A stretch of 29,015 bases of DNA from Saccoglossus kowalevskii (Eukaryota; Hemichordata; Enteropneusta; Harrimaniidae), in the NCBI RefSeq assembly GCF_000003605.2, contig NW_003142811.1, forward strand, positions 41,219 through 70,233, in the 5' to 3' direction. How positions within the stretch are numbered: position 1 is the first letter of the stretch; each line of letters opens with the position of its first letter. The notes under the pieces were generated by a model. It ran no database searches and had not been told where the DNA came from. It saw only the letters and a list, made by a program, of their open reading frames with translations. Below are positions 1 through 10,062 of the stretch, piece by piece. The translations under genes and the position numbers were made by a program.

Positions 1-287
1 AATCAAAACGTAAAGGTTGAATCCTTCCATCGGTAGCGCCTGAACCGAGCATTTATTCATTACATACTCTACGTCCGGAACACATATATCGGAGCTCAAA
101 CGGGCGTAAACTATCGTTAGAGTGTGCGCCTATGCATATGGTAAACTGTAAATAGTTAATACTACAATATAGTTACGTTTGTACAATTATGACATCATGA
201 GTATATTAGTATAAGTTATCACAAATTTTCTACGAGCAATGACGACGTCGTGAAATAATTATGACGTCTCGAACGACACGACTTTTA

Positions 288-400
288 TGAATGAACGGTA
301 GAAGGCGCTCTGACGCACACGGTCATACATTCACTACATGTTTCTCAAGATGAATGAACGGTAGAGGGCGGTCCAACGCACACGTATATACATTCACTAC
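288..400. repeat. Tandem pair of a 50-bp unit, 63-bp period
   Basis: A 50-bp unit occurs at 288-337 and again at 351-400 with about 7 mismatches. Both copies begin TGAATGAACGGTAGA and end with CATTCACTAC. The unit is richer in GC and CpG than its surroundings. Each copy holds a TAGARGGCG core (TAGAAGGCGCT, then TAGAGGGCGGT) resembling the central part of the CTCF recognition motif; the upstream CCAC half of that motif is absent. The repeat is directly visible; a regulatory role is inference. Confidence 0.85.
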
Positions 401-2066
401 GTTAATAAATACGTGGCTTTTTTGCATACTAACGTGGTTTATTACACAATAGATGTAAATTGTATGAAATGTTTACATGGAGTACATATTTTTAGCATGG
501 TTAAGTATTTGTTAACGTTTTAAAAAAATCTTGAATTTTTTACATTAATTCCATGCATATCGGTGGTGATCTCTATACGAAATGAGCGATTTCGTATTCG
601 GCATAGAAGAAAAGCGAATACGTCCTCACCTCTCATAATATTCAGCACCAGTAGAACAAGTTAACTTTTTGTTTATAATGAAAGTGAATAATACAACATT
701 TTTGGCAAAAAAGAAAACAAATTTACAGTCATCTTTTTTACTGCCAGGTTTGAGGGGGTACATCCATCATTCCGATTGTGTGCGCGCAATTATTATATTA
801 TGTAGGTTTCCGACCAGAGAAATTGACAAGTATTTGTAACAGTAACAAATAACAATGATGACCTCTCTGTCGACCAATAATTTAGTCAAGAATGCAGTGT
901 TTTCCTTATACATGTTCGTCTTGAAGGTAATACAGAATAATTGTGCCTTGGCTCAATATTGGTTGGCTGGTCGTGCATTATATGTTTATTAATGTGTCCC
1001 GTGAAATAATTATCATGGCAATGCATATTTTATTTGTATACATTGTGTTCCTTCGTCACACTGAATAGCAAACAACAATGAAATCAAACTATTAGAAAAA
1101 AAGGTGGGTTTAACTATTGAAAGCGCCAATTCAATAGGTTCAAGATAATGTTTGTTTGTAATTACTTTTTCAATGGGGGTAGAATATTTAATATTATTAA
1201 ACTTCGTTCAATCACGATTGATTTGTGAACTGGCTTTATAGACCAGTTTGTGTGGACGATCATGAAATATTTAAGCAATTACGCTCGCTTAAGGTGGGTA
1301 CACCACTCGATATACTGAATTATGTACATTAGGATCCAGAGAAAATGGCTTTTCTACGTTAAAATGTTTACACAATTTGAAGGGTAACTGGCCAATTGAA
1401 AATGCAGTTTAACATAAATCGAATGTCTGACTCATCATACTTTTTTTAAATGTACGTGTGTAACATTCAGCAGTACATGGTTAGACAAAATTTTGGAATT
1501 TCCTTCATCATCTCGTCTAGTAGGAAATTGTACTATATTATAGCGTCATCTAATTGTGCGTTATCTCCTAGTCTTTGACAGAAATGAAAATTTCATTTTT
1601 TTGTCTGTGTCACATAGTCATCGTTAGAATCATTTCTTTTTTATTTTGCTTTTTTTGTTTATTTGTTTTCCTGGAAGCATATTTATGTATTCCTTTCCAC
1701 CAACATCGAAACCCCTTTTAAACGAATTCTTGGTCAACATTTGCATTCTAAATTGATCACGTCTCCCCAATAAAAAGAACTTCTTTATAAATCTAACTGA
1801 TTATTATTATTTTTAAACATTATCACCAGAGTCTTTGGAGATGTAGCTCGTATTCTCTGTTTTCATATGACATTCTCGTTTGCATGACATCGTTCCCTAA
1901 CAACCATAGCCACACACATGGCAAGCCAATTTAAAAGTGCTTCTTCTCGATATAATGCTAAAAACTAGTTAGAAATGTTATAGCGACGACGTGACCCACT
2001 AATATGCATACAATTCATTTTAAGTAAACCGTTTGAAGTACCCCTATGCTACAAGAGTGATATTTT
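401..2066. other. Non-coding stretch, no gene seen
   Basis: AT-rich sequence with homopolymer runs and no open frame or RNA gene that I can support. No repeat shared with the rest of the window was noticed here. Confidence 0.65.
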
Positions 2067-2213
2067 TGATGTAATATTGTGTGTAGTTTTCACTTGTGAA
2101 GTATTGAAAAAAAATGCATTTGCTGTAATTTATTAGATCTCCTTGTGAATAAAGTTGATTTGATATATAAACGCAACGATCATTCTCTGTTTAACGTGGT
2201 TGCTGTTACATCA
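2067..2213 (-). repeat. Probable 3' LTR of the gypsy element
   Basis: On the minus strand this segment begins TGATGTAACA, directly after a polypurine tract, and ends TATTACATCA. The two ends are a 9/10 inverted match, as expected for LTR termini of the TG...CA type. Inside lie a TATA-like TTTATATATC (plus 2162-2171) and an AATAAA signal (plus 2129-2134) in the right order for a U3-R-U5 layout. At 147 bp it is short for a gypsy LTR. No second copy exists in the window, so the LTR call rests on terminal structure and position. The plus-strand reading, a LINE-like 3' end with AATAAAGTTGATTTGATA, is a less favoured alternative. Confidence 0.6.
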
Positions 2214-2223
2214 CCTCCCTAAA
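2214..2223 (-). other. Polypurine tract of the gypsy element
   Basis: The minus strand reads TTTAGGGAGG immediately before the putative LTR start TGATGT. A purine run directly abutting the 3' LTR is the plus-strand primer of LTR retrotransposons. The short frame at 2219-2419 terminates (TAG) inside this tract, which is a common arrangement. Confidence 0.6.
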
Positions 2224-2419
2224 TATCAACACAGTAAGGTGAAGAATTTATATTCAGTACAAATCTGGCCTCTCTTTTATGGAAAAGTTTGGCTGTATAC
2301 TTTTCAATGCACTGCATTATTACCTCACTTTGGAGCCTCCGGAACTCACGGAGATCCTGATCAAAACACGATCTATATTGAGCTAACTTGTTTGACTTTT
2401 GTGAAATTGTTGTAAAGCA
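2219..2419 (-). pseudogene. Short last open frame of the gypsy element
   Basis: A 66-codon open frame runs on the minus strand from just after a TAA (plus 2420-2422) to a TAG at plus 2219-2221. It reads ...CFDQDLREFRRLQSEV... in its middle and ...KLFHKREARFVLN... near its end. It has a balanced composition unlike chance frames nearby and stops exactly at the polypurine tract. It may be the carboxy end of the polyprotein left after the internal deletion. I do not recognise a domain. It lacks a useful start codon and is not an independent gene. Confidence 0.4.
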
Positions 2420-2642
2420 TTAAGTCAGATCTTTTCTTGTACACTGTACGTTATTTTCATTCCTCGGTTTTGCGTTCGTAATCCATTGAGGCCTAATTGA
2501 TTTGGATAATTTACTAAAGTGAGATACAATCAAAGAAGGGTGACCCAACATGTCTAAAAACAATCGCACGTTCGAAGCACTTCCTGGACGTTTCATGTCA
2601 CGAATGGATTAACTACGCGTTTTATCACAATGCATGCATTTT

Positions 2643-3252
2643 TTACCAAATACGAAGCGAAAAAAAAAATATTTGTGGAACTGAAAATACACATTTTCTT
2701 AAACCTAGCGTAATTCCTTTATCACACAACGTAGTCAAACACTTATCTAGGGTCCGGTAATGCACATTTTGAGTTTTACTGTGTATAATATCGACTGCGA
2801 TACTTTCAATACTTGCGAGATCTGACAGTGCTAAAGTCATTTTATTTTGGCAAATTTCAGCAGTCGCATTTATGCCAAATGGGAGATGTTCATATCGCCT
2901 TAAACCAACATAGGTACTTATTGTGGTGAGATTTCCACATTCTTCTTCGAGTTCAAATTGCAAATAGTGATCATTAGCGTCAAGTTTACTATTTCTTGCA
3001 CAGACAGGGTTACATGGCGCTCTCTGAATTTACGACAATGTAATCGCCACATATTCTCACATTATCAGCTCCAGATTTAGGCACAACAACAAAAGGAATT
3101 ACCCATGGAGTTGGACCATTTACCTACTCCAAAATATCGTCTTCCTGTAATAATTTTCATTCGTTTTCGACCTTTTTTCTCAAATGGTATGGAACGTGTC
3201 TATGGCCTTGTTTTAAGGGTCTGACTTTCGAATCAATATGTAACTTGTATGT
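2643..3252 (-). pseudogene. pol: Gypsy reverse transcriptase, broken
   Basis: The RT would copy element RNA into DNA. On the minus strand, the amino-terminal RT motif appears at plus 3250-3185 (LHIDSKVRPLKQ, then VPYHLRKKVENE). It is followed by GPTPWVIPFVVVPKSG (plus about 3115-3070), RICGDY, KLDANDHYLQFELEEE, then LTTISTYVGLRRYEHLPFGI and the LRKCVF block near the end. These match the gypsy RT block order. Damage: in-frame TGA and TAG codons between the first two blocks, a frameshift with a deletion of roughly 20 codons between RICGDY and KLDAND, and a polymerase motif reading SIAVDII where families have a double aspartate. Only one of the catalytic aspartates remains. Confidence 0.9.
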
Positions 3253-3400
3253 TATTTTTCGCTGCATTCATCCATCCAAATGTACTTTTATAATTATAAA
3301 TTATTTTTTTCACAGAATCTGGACAATATGGGATATTCTAGTTAATGTTACTCTTTGTATCACGTCGTGTATTGTTTTGTCGCATGGTGTACATGTGATC

Positions 3401-3733
3401 CTATTCGTCGTGATTGTGTGCATATTCTTTCTGAATGAGAATTAATTTGTTTCTCTGAAAACCGTAGGCTTCTTTCATGACGGATAGTCCAAAATTTACA
3501 AAACTGTAGCTGTCCAGTACTATACAGGTTTCCAGGTCAACATTGGTTTGTACTATACATTTACATTTTGTTTTCCAAGAAGAAACTTTCCTATCCATTG
3601 TTTCTAAAATTACATTATCATTAATAAATTCATTATCATGCCTATTTAATACGTTACATGAAGCACCAAAATCTAACTTGAAATCAATGGATTTATTCTC
3701 CGTATTCAACGTAGTGAAGGGAAGTTTTGCATG
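3401..3733 (-). pseudogene. pol: Gypsy aspartic protease fragment
   Basis: An open minus-strand frame reads FKLDFGASCNVL near its start (D codon at plus 3671-3673). This corresponds to the retropepsin active-site motif D-T/S-G-A followed by the hydrophobic NVL typical of gypsy elements. Here the residue after the aspartate is F instead of T/S, so catalysis would probably be lost. The frame runs about 100 residues, the right size for a retropepsin, but later motifs are weak. It lies between the CCHC remnant and the RT, as expected for gag-pol, and in a different frame from both. Confidence 0.75.
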
Positions 3734-3874
3734 TTATTGGTTAAAATTAGTAAATTGAATATATACTCGTCTCTGTCGGAGCAATCGTCAGCACAGGTAT
3801 GTTTGATTTTAGTACTTAGATTGTTAGAATCTTTCCTTTTTCAACCTTCTAACTTGTGACAACAACGAACAGAG

Positions 3875-3963
3875 TGTACAGTTTTATGGCAAAAGTTGAA
3901 TTGTTTACCCATTGCAGGGCAATGACTCTTGTGTGGAGATTCATGACCCCATTTATCACAAGG
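3875..3963 (-). pseudogene. gag: CCHC zinc-knuckle remnant of gag
   Basis: The minus strand reads CDKWGHESPHKSHCPAMGK followed by NFCHK. This fits the gypsy nucleocapsid pattern in which a knuckle (C-x2-C-G-x-H...C-P-A-x-G-K) is followed by a second C-x2-C unit. The second cysteine is W here. It lies between the gag capsid remnant and the protease, as expected, but in a frame of its own, so at least two frameshifts separate the three parts. Confidence 0.6.
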
Positions 3964-4097
3964 GCGTTGCGTCGTCGGTACTTGGTCCAGAGATCTACGG
4001 GCGTTCTGAGGGAACTCTATGGGAGAACGCGCTGCCGTCAGGTTGGTGGTGGAGTTTCGTCGTTGACAGGAAATGTCTTCACGAAATCAGGATAACC

Positions 4098-4513
4098 ACC
4101 TATACCTATAGTGTCATGGCCAAGAGACATTTCATCTTGCAAAGTACGACGGCGAACCTTCTCAATCTTCTCTCCCTGTATGAGTTGATGTTTATTTTCG
4201 GCGTCTACTGTGTCTTCAATACCACAGTTATTTATCTGTTTCCTTGAACGAGTTACAAACTTGTCAATGCTTTCCTGCTGTCGTCTTGATTGGCACACTG
4301 AAATTGATAAATTTTAAACTCAAGAACGTAAAAAGAAAGTAGTCTTCTAATGCTTTAATCAAATGGCTAGACTCTCGTATGTCGCCGTTTTTGTAGAGTG
4401 AATGGAATCATGATGGCCATCGCATCTTCATAACATATTGAATACTACGTTCATGCGCTGCGTATCTTTCCAATAGTAAAACACGACATTCCAACTGTCT
4501 ATTAACAATTCGC
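4098..4513 (-). pseudogene. gag: Gypsy gag capsid remnant
   Basis: Gag would form the particle. The minus strand carries, in order and across frame changes, YAAHE near plus 4475, GYEDAMAIMIPFTL-like text near 4435, HLIKALEDYF near 4350, then CQSRRQQESIDKFVTRSRK and the stretch ending VRRRTLQDEMSL near 4115. This is the usual capsid series of gypsy gag: an E-E/D-A segment, a K-x-LE-x-YF segment, an ESID-x-(F/Y)VT-x-L(R/K) segment and an LRRR-x-LR/Q segment. Each is recognisable from the family; intervening residues are eroded. No start codon or intact frame survives. Confidence 0.75.
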
Positions 4514-4620
4514 GTCCGTTTTGTGCGATTATTGTATACACAGCAAAACAACTTATATGCTGGCCACACACGTAAATGTGCTAATAAAAAGTATTTCAGT
4601 GTTTAAAAATAGCTTTGCGT

Positions 4621-4703
4621 GTTGCTATTACTGATGCTAGATCATTGGCTGTCAAGTGTTTACATTTTGAATGACCTATGACATCATGCATATATGCACG
4701 TAG
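4621..4703 (-). repeat. R2 promoter-like repeat, copy 1 (inverted)
   Basis: The reverse complement matches 8501-8600 very closely, including an identical block of about 33 bp (minus strand of plus 4646-4684). The block contains TGATGTCA, AGGTCA and TGTAAACA in fixed spacing. Relative to copies 2 and 3 it lacks about 14 bp that carry the TATA-like segment. It lies about 110 bp upstream of the gag remnant in the same orientation, so it may belong to that element's leader or to another inserted element. Confidence 0.8.
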
Positions 4704-4800
4704 ATTTGGAGTCAATGATCACGGGATATTGAATCCCAGTTATAAAGATTATTGTGGCGGTATGCATTTAAATACACACTCGAATTAGATGACATTTCAT

Positions 4801-4830
4801 AATAATTAACCAATCAATAATTAACCAAAT
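4801..4830. repeat. 15-bp tandem duplication
   Basis: AATAATTAACCAATC (4801-4815) is followed at once by AATAATTAACCAAAT (4816-4830), with two differences. A simple local slippage product. Confidence 0.9.
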
Positions 4831-7071
4831 TACTTTATATTAGTACACAATAAACACAACTTAACACAATCGATTATTTCGGTGCAAAAATAATATATAC
4901 CACTGTCTTACATTGACTATTATATGTTATTGTATGATTTTTCTTAAACTTCCGCTTTGTATGAAGGTCTACTGTTTATTGGAACATTTCATTCTTCAAT
5001 ATAGGCTTTTTGTATATGTTCAGAAATCCCCATATCCTATGATACTTACAACATGACTCCTTATATATGATAATGGTATACCTTTTAGTGAAATATACAT
5101 TTGCGAACGAGATTATAAAGAAACGAAGTTCCCGAACGTTGATGACCCGTTGATACGTAAGATCATTTATAAAAGTTAGAAATCTTTTATATATGGGCAT
5201 ATGATTATGCTTGAGAACGTGCAGCCTTATTAGTAGTCCGATAATGTAGTTTCAATGAGTAAAAACCAAACAATACTTTACACTAAAATAAATACAATAG
5301 GTTAAATATGCGATTACTTGGCTACTTTTGTATAAAACTGCCCTCTAATAATTCAGATACGAACACATTAAGAACATATAAACACTCACATACAACATTG
5401 AAAGTAGCTGTAATGGCACTTTAGTATAATAGAATAAATAAATAAATGAGGATCGTTTCCCATTAGATGATGATGTTTTACCCCCTGCCAGGGAAATTAG
5501 GGAGTAGCAACTTTTTAACCTTGGCAAGAGAAGTTGCAGATACGTCAACTAAAATAATATATTATAGTGAAAATATAACACGATAACTATTGTAAAAAAA
5601 CTAAATATACTATGTGTTTATATAGTTATTTTATCTACGTTATTTATAAAAATAAAACAATACAACTCAACTTTGTTTTCTCACAACTTCATTTCAAAAT
5701 ATAACTATAACCACTTTACTTCATATGTATTAATGTCAAATCACAACATCTGCAACTTAGTGAGTTATCAACTAATATTATTGAACAAAACATGTACCGT
5801 GTCTGCCAACTTTGGTGCTTAAATCTTGCATGTCAATGTTTTACTGTTATGCTACTGACAACAGCGTAACAGCTGCGTGCACTGAACAAATGAAATTTTG
5901 TTGTGGTTTTCTGCATCCATTTTGACGATAAGTTTTAGATTACCGTATCTTTAGTTATATAAACTTAAAAAGAAACCTTGTATTCGATGCCCATGTTCGT
6001 TTGTGCGAACTCACTAGCCAACACAATATGTTTGCGTGATTCTTAGTACATGCAGACGTGACAAGATTGTAAGGTCGGTGTTATTTGCATAGATTGACGA
6101 CTGAAATGCTATTCATTCCATTTTACGCAACTGATTCTCTTCAAATTAAGTTGGCGTACTGAAATATGAGAGATTAGAGTTCCACAAACTTTTATTATTT
6201 AGGAGAAAACCCGAAAATATATATGCAAAGAATTTGTGAATGTATAATAACTGTGTTTTTTTGTGCCATATATTCCGTGAATATAAGGGTTTTGACAAGA
6301 CAGATGTAAAGTTAAAAATCTTTTAGCCTGGTTGTCATAGGTTAACATTTAGGCTTTATCTCTGTATTTACACGGATTTTTTCGTGTTTATATAGTCCCG
6401 TAAATTAAGTGAGTCAGACCCAAGATTGATAAACCTCCCGCATCTTGAGCATTTTTAATTTAATTCGCATCACTACAAAATTACCAACACGAAGTAGTAT
6501 TCAATTATTCATACAGAAACACTGTGCATCCCCATCCACCACAACAAAGATGTTCCCAAGAACAAAATGATGTTACAATAAATAGCATAATATTGTGGTA
6601 TTAGAGTATCTGTTTTTAGTTATATACAGGCAAACATAAATCAAATAGAAACTTGCTTTGATCTAAAAATAATAATATCCTTATTCGGGATACACTCTAA
6701 CAAACAACTACTTACTAAATATGGTTTACATAACCAGTGCGTCTCGTATCATTTACAATAGTTATACACGTTATACCGACAGTATGCTAGTAGGTTATAC
6801 GTGTTTACATGTACTATCAATACAGTATGGGAGCTATATTATTTGTGTAATGCCGTTTGCTTTTATTCCTTTAAATTTCTTGCTCATTTTATGCATTCAC
6901 TAAATTACAATATCCCAATATGCCCATCTATAAGACAATTCCAACGTTTTTTATTAACGTTTTAGAAACTCGTTTCTTTACGGTGCTTTGTTATGTTATT
7001 TACCAACCTCAGAAAATCAACTATAGAATTTGGACAACTAGGGATTTCTAGTCCCTTCCATTGCTGGTACT
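4831..7071. other. Non-coding stretch, no gene seen
   Basis: Very AT-rich. Open frames here (for example 4976-5200 and 5345-5548 on the minus strand, 6721-6903 on the plus strand) are short, have AT-driven composition and show no motif. A small less AT-rich patch at about 5450-5545 follows an AATAAATAAATAAATGA run; it could be the edge of an old insertion, but I cannot identify it. Confidence 0.6.
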
Positions 7072-7335
7072 TTAACTACTTGCAAATTTGGTCATATAAA
7101 CAGATGGTGTTTCAAATGCTACGGGTCTGTTGCTCATCTTAATAAGTGTATTGTCATGGTAAAAAATTAACAGCTTGGGTTGGAAACAATAGAGAATGAA
7201 GCCTACTATCTCATTACAGTCATCAGTTAGAATCATTGTGACAAACATGTCTTGCATAGATGAGTCATATGTTGCTGCTACAAACAATGAATGAGTGGAT
7301 GAATTTTCTTGATGTAGATATAAGTGAAAACAACA
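7072..7335 (-). pseudogene. Unrecognised 88-codon open frame in GC-richer patch
   Basis: On the minus strand an open frame of about 88 codons runs from a stop near plus 7338 to the stop at 7072. It contains DDCNEIVGFILYCFQPKLL and SNRPVAFETPSVYMTKF. It has no ATG near its beginning. The text is more protein-like than other chance frames in the window, and the DNA from here to about 7870 is richer in CpG than its neighbours, with many CG dinucleotides at 7600-7860. That pattern fits an exon or a decayed mobile-element gene. I recognise no family, and the length alone is not significant in this much sequence. Confidence 0.2.
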
Positions 7336-7439
7336 CTCTCAGTGTATGTGGCACTAGTATACGGTTTCGCTTAACGCAGACGAAATATTTCCAATGTAAA
7401 TTAGGTCGATGTTACGCAACGGCGAGTACAATAAATAGC

Positions 7440-7870
7440 CCAAACAGCAAGGACGTCTTTTGTTTCCAACAATGACCCACCAACAAGGAAACAACCATCC
7501 TTTGTTTTTATCCATTGAGTTCTCAAGTGGGGAAGAGCCAAGAAAAATGAATATTTACTGAATCAGTTCATCGAGGCATACTCAGTAATACAGTCCCAGT
7601 ATCGACTCACACCAATAACGGAATCAAGTATGGCTATAGTCGTCCGCGAATTCGAATAAATCTTACCGAGTTTCTCGCGGTTCGTAATAACGTTTTTGTC
7701 ACTTCATGTTGCTAGTCCAATTATAAAATAAATTCTAAAATGACCAACACTCGACAACCCTCCAAAGTCGAAAATATGGTCCCTACAACACGAGCAAAGC
7801 CAGACATGTGTGTGACGTCACTTCCTTGATACATCACAAGCCGACCGAACACTGGGTGTCACGATCCAAA
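7440..7870. other. CpG-richer non-coding patch
   Basis: This segment is less AT-rich than its flanks and dense in CG dinucleotides (for example GTCCGCGAATTCG near 7650 and TGTGACGTCA near 7811). TGACGTCA is a perfect CRE/ATF palindrome. It could be a young insertion not yet depleted of CpG, an LTR, or a regulatory element. No terminal repeats were found. Confidence 0.4.
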
Positions 7871-8500
7871 CCGTATTTAATAAGTTTTAAAATCACTTAT
7901 TTTGCCTGATTTGACCACCACGCACTCGCCTAACACATAAATGGGAACATTTGGGAAAACACTATATGTATTAAAGATGGATTGCTAGTATCTTCAGCTA
8001 TCCATTTTAAGCCGACCAAAATGGCAACAGGCTGGCACCTTTATAGATAATACATAATAGGTATGCAAATGCGGTCAAAGATCGGCCGTCTTGTCAGTTT
8101 ATTGTTGGCAATGCTTACATTAACAGAACTATTCATTGGGTGGCCTAGAGTTAGTACAATTAAGGTACAATTCTAGTTCTCTGGCCATCAAACATGATTA
8201 ATCGTGTTTTTTTGTGTGTAAATAAAGTAATAATAGCCAATACCATATTCGTTGAAACATGTTTATTACAGAAAATCGGCTTAAGTTTGGCAAATTTACC
8301 TAATTTATATTCAGGAATTGTGTATATTATTACCGAACGAGTTAATTGCTTGCGATAAGATATGTTATTCATCAATCTACAATATTGTGCACTACTATAA
8401 AGACAATAGGTGAATGCATGTGCAATTAGTCACCAGATTGGAGTGTGTATTCAACGCATACAGCCGTATTACTTATATAGAGCACGAACTGACAATAATA

Positions 8501-8600
8501 CTACATGCAGATACGACTGATGTCATAGGTCATTCAAAATGTAAACACTTCGCAGCCAAAGTATTTAAATAGCTGATCTAGCATCAGATGTAGCAGCAAC
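8501..8600 (+). repeat. R2 promoter-like repeat, copy 2
   Basis: This is the most complete copy of R2. It contains TGATGTCA (8518-8525), AGGTCA (8527-8532) and GTAAACA (8541-8547), then a TATA-like TATTTAAATA near 8562-8571, then TGATCTAGCATCAG and AGCAGCAAC. Similarity to copy 3 continues weakly for about 40 bp more (GGCAGT..., GCACAGAA). The combination of factor-like sites and a TATA-like box in fixed order suggests a promoter, either cellular or carried by a mobile element. No open frame of note follows. Confidence 0.8.
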
Positions 8601-9821
8601 TGGAATAGCTGGCAGTTGAATGTTTTGTAGCACAGAAATCATAATTGATTTAATCATTGAACGGTGAAACGTATGATACCCAAACAAATATTGCTGGTAA
8701 TATTTAGGATTATTCGAATCGATATTTTGGTAAAACGATTCTTGTCTTACAGTATTTTAATATGAAAACTGCATGATTTATTCGAAATACGGTAAGGTAA
8801 ACTAGAGTGAACTTCGTTTAATCTAAATGCCTGTATTTATACCGATATTGAAGCAACCACGTAACCTATGGAAGCGGGAATACCATAATATTTTGCACAA
8901 TCCGCGACAAAAAAACCCACAAACATGAGCTTGGTGAAAATGGTATACGGCGTATTTTACAATGGCTTGCTTCATTAAAAGTACTTTCTCGACTAATCAG
9001 AACGACGTATTCGTGCAAGTGAAATGCTGATATAATGTCATGTAACTTCAATTTTTAATTCCACCATGCCATTTTTTGTAGTGAGCGTCAATCAAAATTA
9101 CATAATTCAAAATCAGAATTCAAATCATTTACTCCAGAAAATATGTATTGTATTAAAAGTAAACAAGGTTTTCAAAATGTTATGTAATTGTGCATAATTT
9201 GACTGAAATAGTGTACCTTCTTTAATAGTGAGTGACTGCGAACCAATCACAGCCACGTCTCTCGCGACAGCCAGGTTGCAGTATGTCATTGCTCAGCGTT
9301 ATAGGGTACAGTACAGTACACAGTTTTTTTGTGAAATTTATTTTAAACTGTGGAATGTATTTTTTAGAACCAATTTGGAAGATAGTGATAAGAACTGCTT
9401 GCAGACTCAAAAACTTAAGCAAATCATGGTACAGGCTATGAAAGATCGTGCACTTGATCACTATATCCGGCCGATCACCAGTACGTCATATGTTAAACAG
9501 ATTTCACCATACAACGAGGTAACGAGGTCGCCATGTTTCACACGTATATAATAGGTAATTTTCCTGTTCACATACGAGTGTAGATTCATTCTACTCACCA
9601 TTTTCGTCTGTCAGAGAACGCGATTAAAAGATGAATCTGTGGAACAGCTTTGCTCATATGATGGGGTAGGTGCGGGCGCACAGTAGAACATTTCGTTATC
9701 ATTCAGTATAGATATTGGTTTACATCTCATTAATACACATACATTAACTTGGCGATTCATTGTATTAAAAATGTAATCGTAGCTCTGTGTATCAAACTAT
9801 GTGCAAATGGTCACATTACGG

Positions 9822-9968
9822 AATATGTCAATTTGTTGAAATCTACAAGAAGTCAAGTTCTCCTGTTCAACATTGTGGTTTGAACTTTGCTCAGACATTG
9901 TGTAAATATACTTACTCAAGCAATTTGTTAAGGTAAATCGTGTAGGCACACAATATGTAACCCATTAA
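9822..9968 (+). repeat. Direct duplication, copy 1
   Basis: This roughly 147-bp segment matches 10207-10362 in the same orientation, about 390 bp away. Shared blocks include TGTGGTTTGAA, CAGACATTGTGT, TTAAGGTAAATCGTGT and CACAATATGTAAC/ACAATATGTAAC. In one frame both copies read CGLNF(A/V)QTLC, but that may simply reflect DNA identity. No gene is visible. Confidence 0.85.
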
Positions 9969-10062
9969 TTAGCCAAACTAGATGCGCCGCTGAAGAAGAC
10001 ATACCATGAGAGTTTGCACAATCCTCCTATAAACACAACCGTGCGCGTCTGTGTATGGAGTT

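Larger units (their letters stand above)
2067..4513 (-). mobile_element. Degenerate Ty3/gypsy LTR retrotransposon, 3'-deleted
   Basis: Reading the minus strand from about 4513 downward gives, in canonical order: gag capsid remnant, CCHC knuckle remnant, retropepsin-like fragment, reverse transcriptase, a short last frame, a polypurine tract and an LTR-like end at 2067-2213. RNase H and integrase, normally around 2 kb after the RT, have no room here: only about 360 bp separate the RT from the polypurine tract. Most of the 3' half of pol is therefore deleted. The fragments lie in different frames and contain stops, so the element is dead. No matching 5' LTR was found above gag. Domain order and motif matches make the assignment firm; exact outer limits are uncertain. 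Confidence 0.88.

Noticed and set aside
12-26. GGTTGAATCC, tRNA B-box-like
   Set aside because: No A box, acceptor stem or cloverleaf; the window edge cuts the context. A similar case at about 28391 (GGTTGAAATCCC) also lacks a cloverleaf.
3856-4247. Two overlapping plus-strand open frames (79 and 111 codons)
   Set aside because: They are antisense to the gypsy gag/CCHC region, which explains the less AT-rich sequence and open frames.
9246-9252. ATCACAG, the miR-2 family seed
   Set aside because: Only the seed and two or three bases match; no hairpin partner was found.
9228-9551. 107-codon plus-strand open frame
   Set aside because: It starts with GTG, not usable as an ordinary animal start; no recognisable domain, and it overlaps open frames in another frame and on the other strand.
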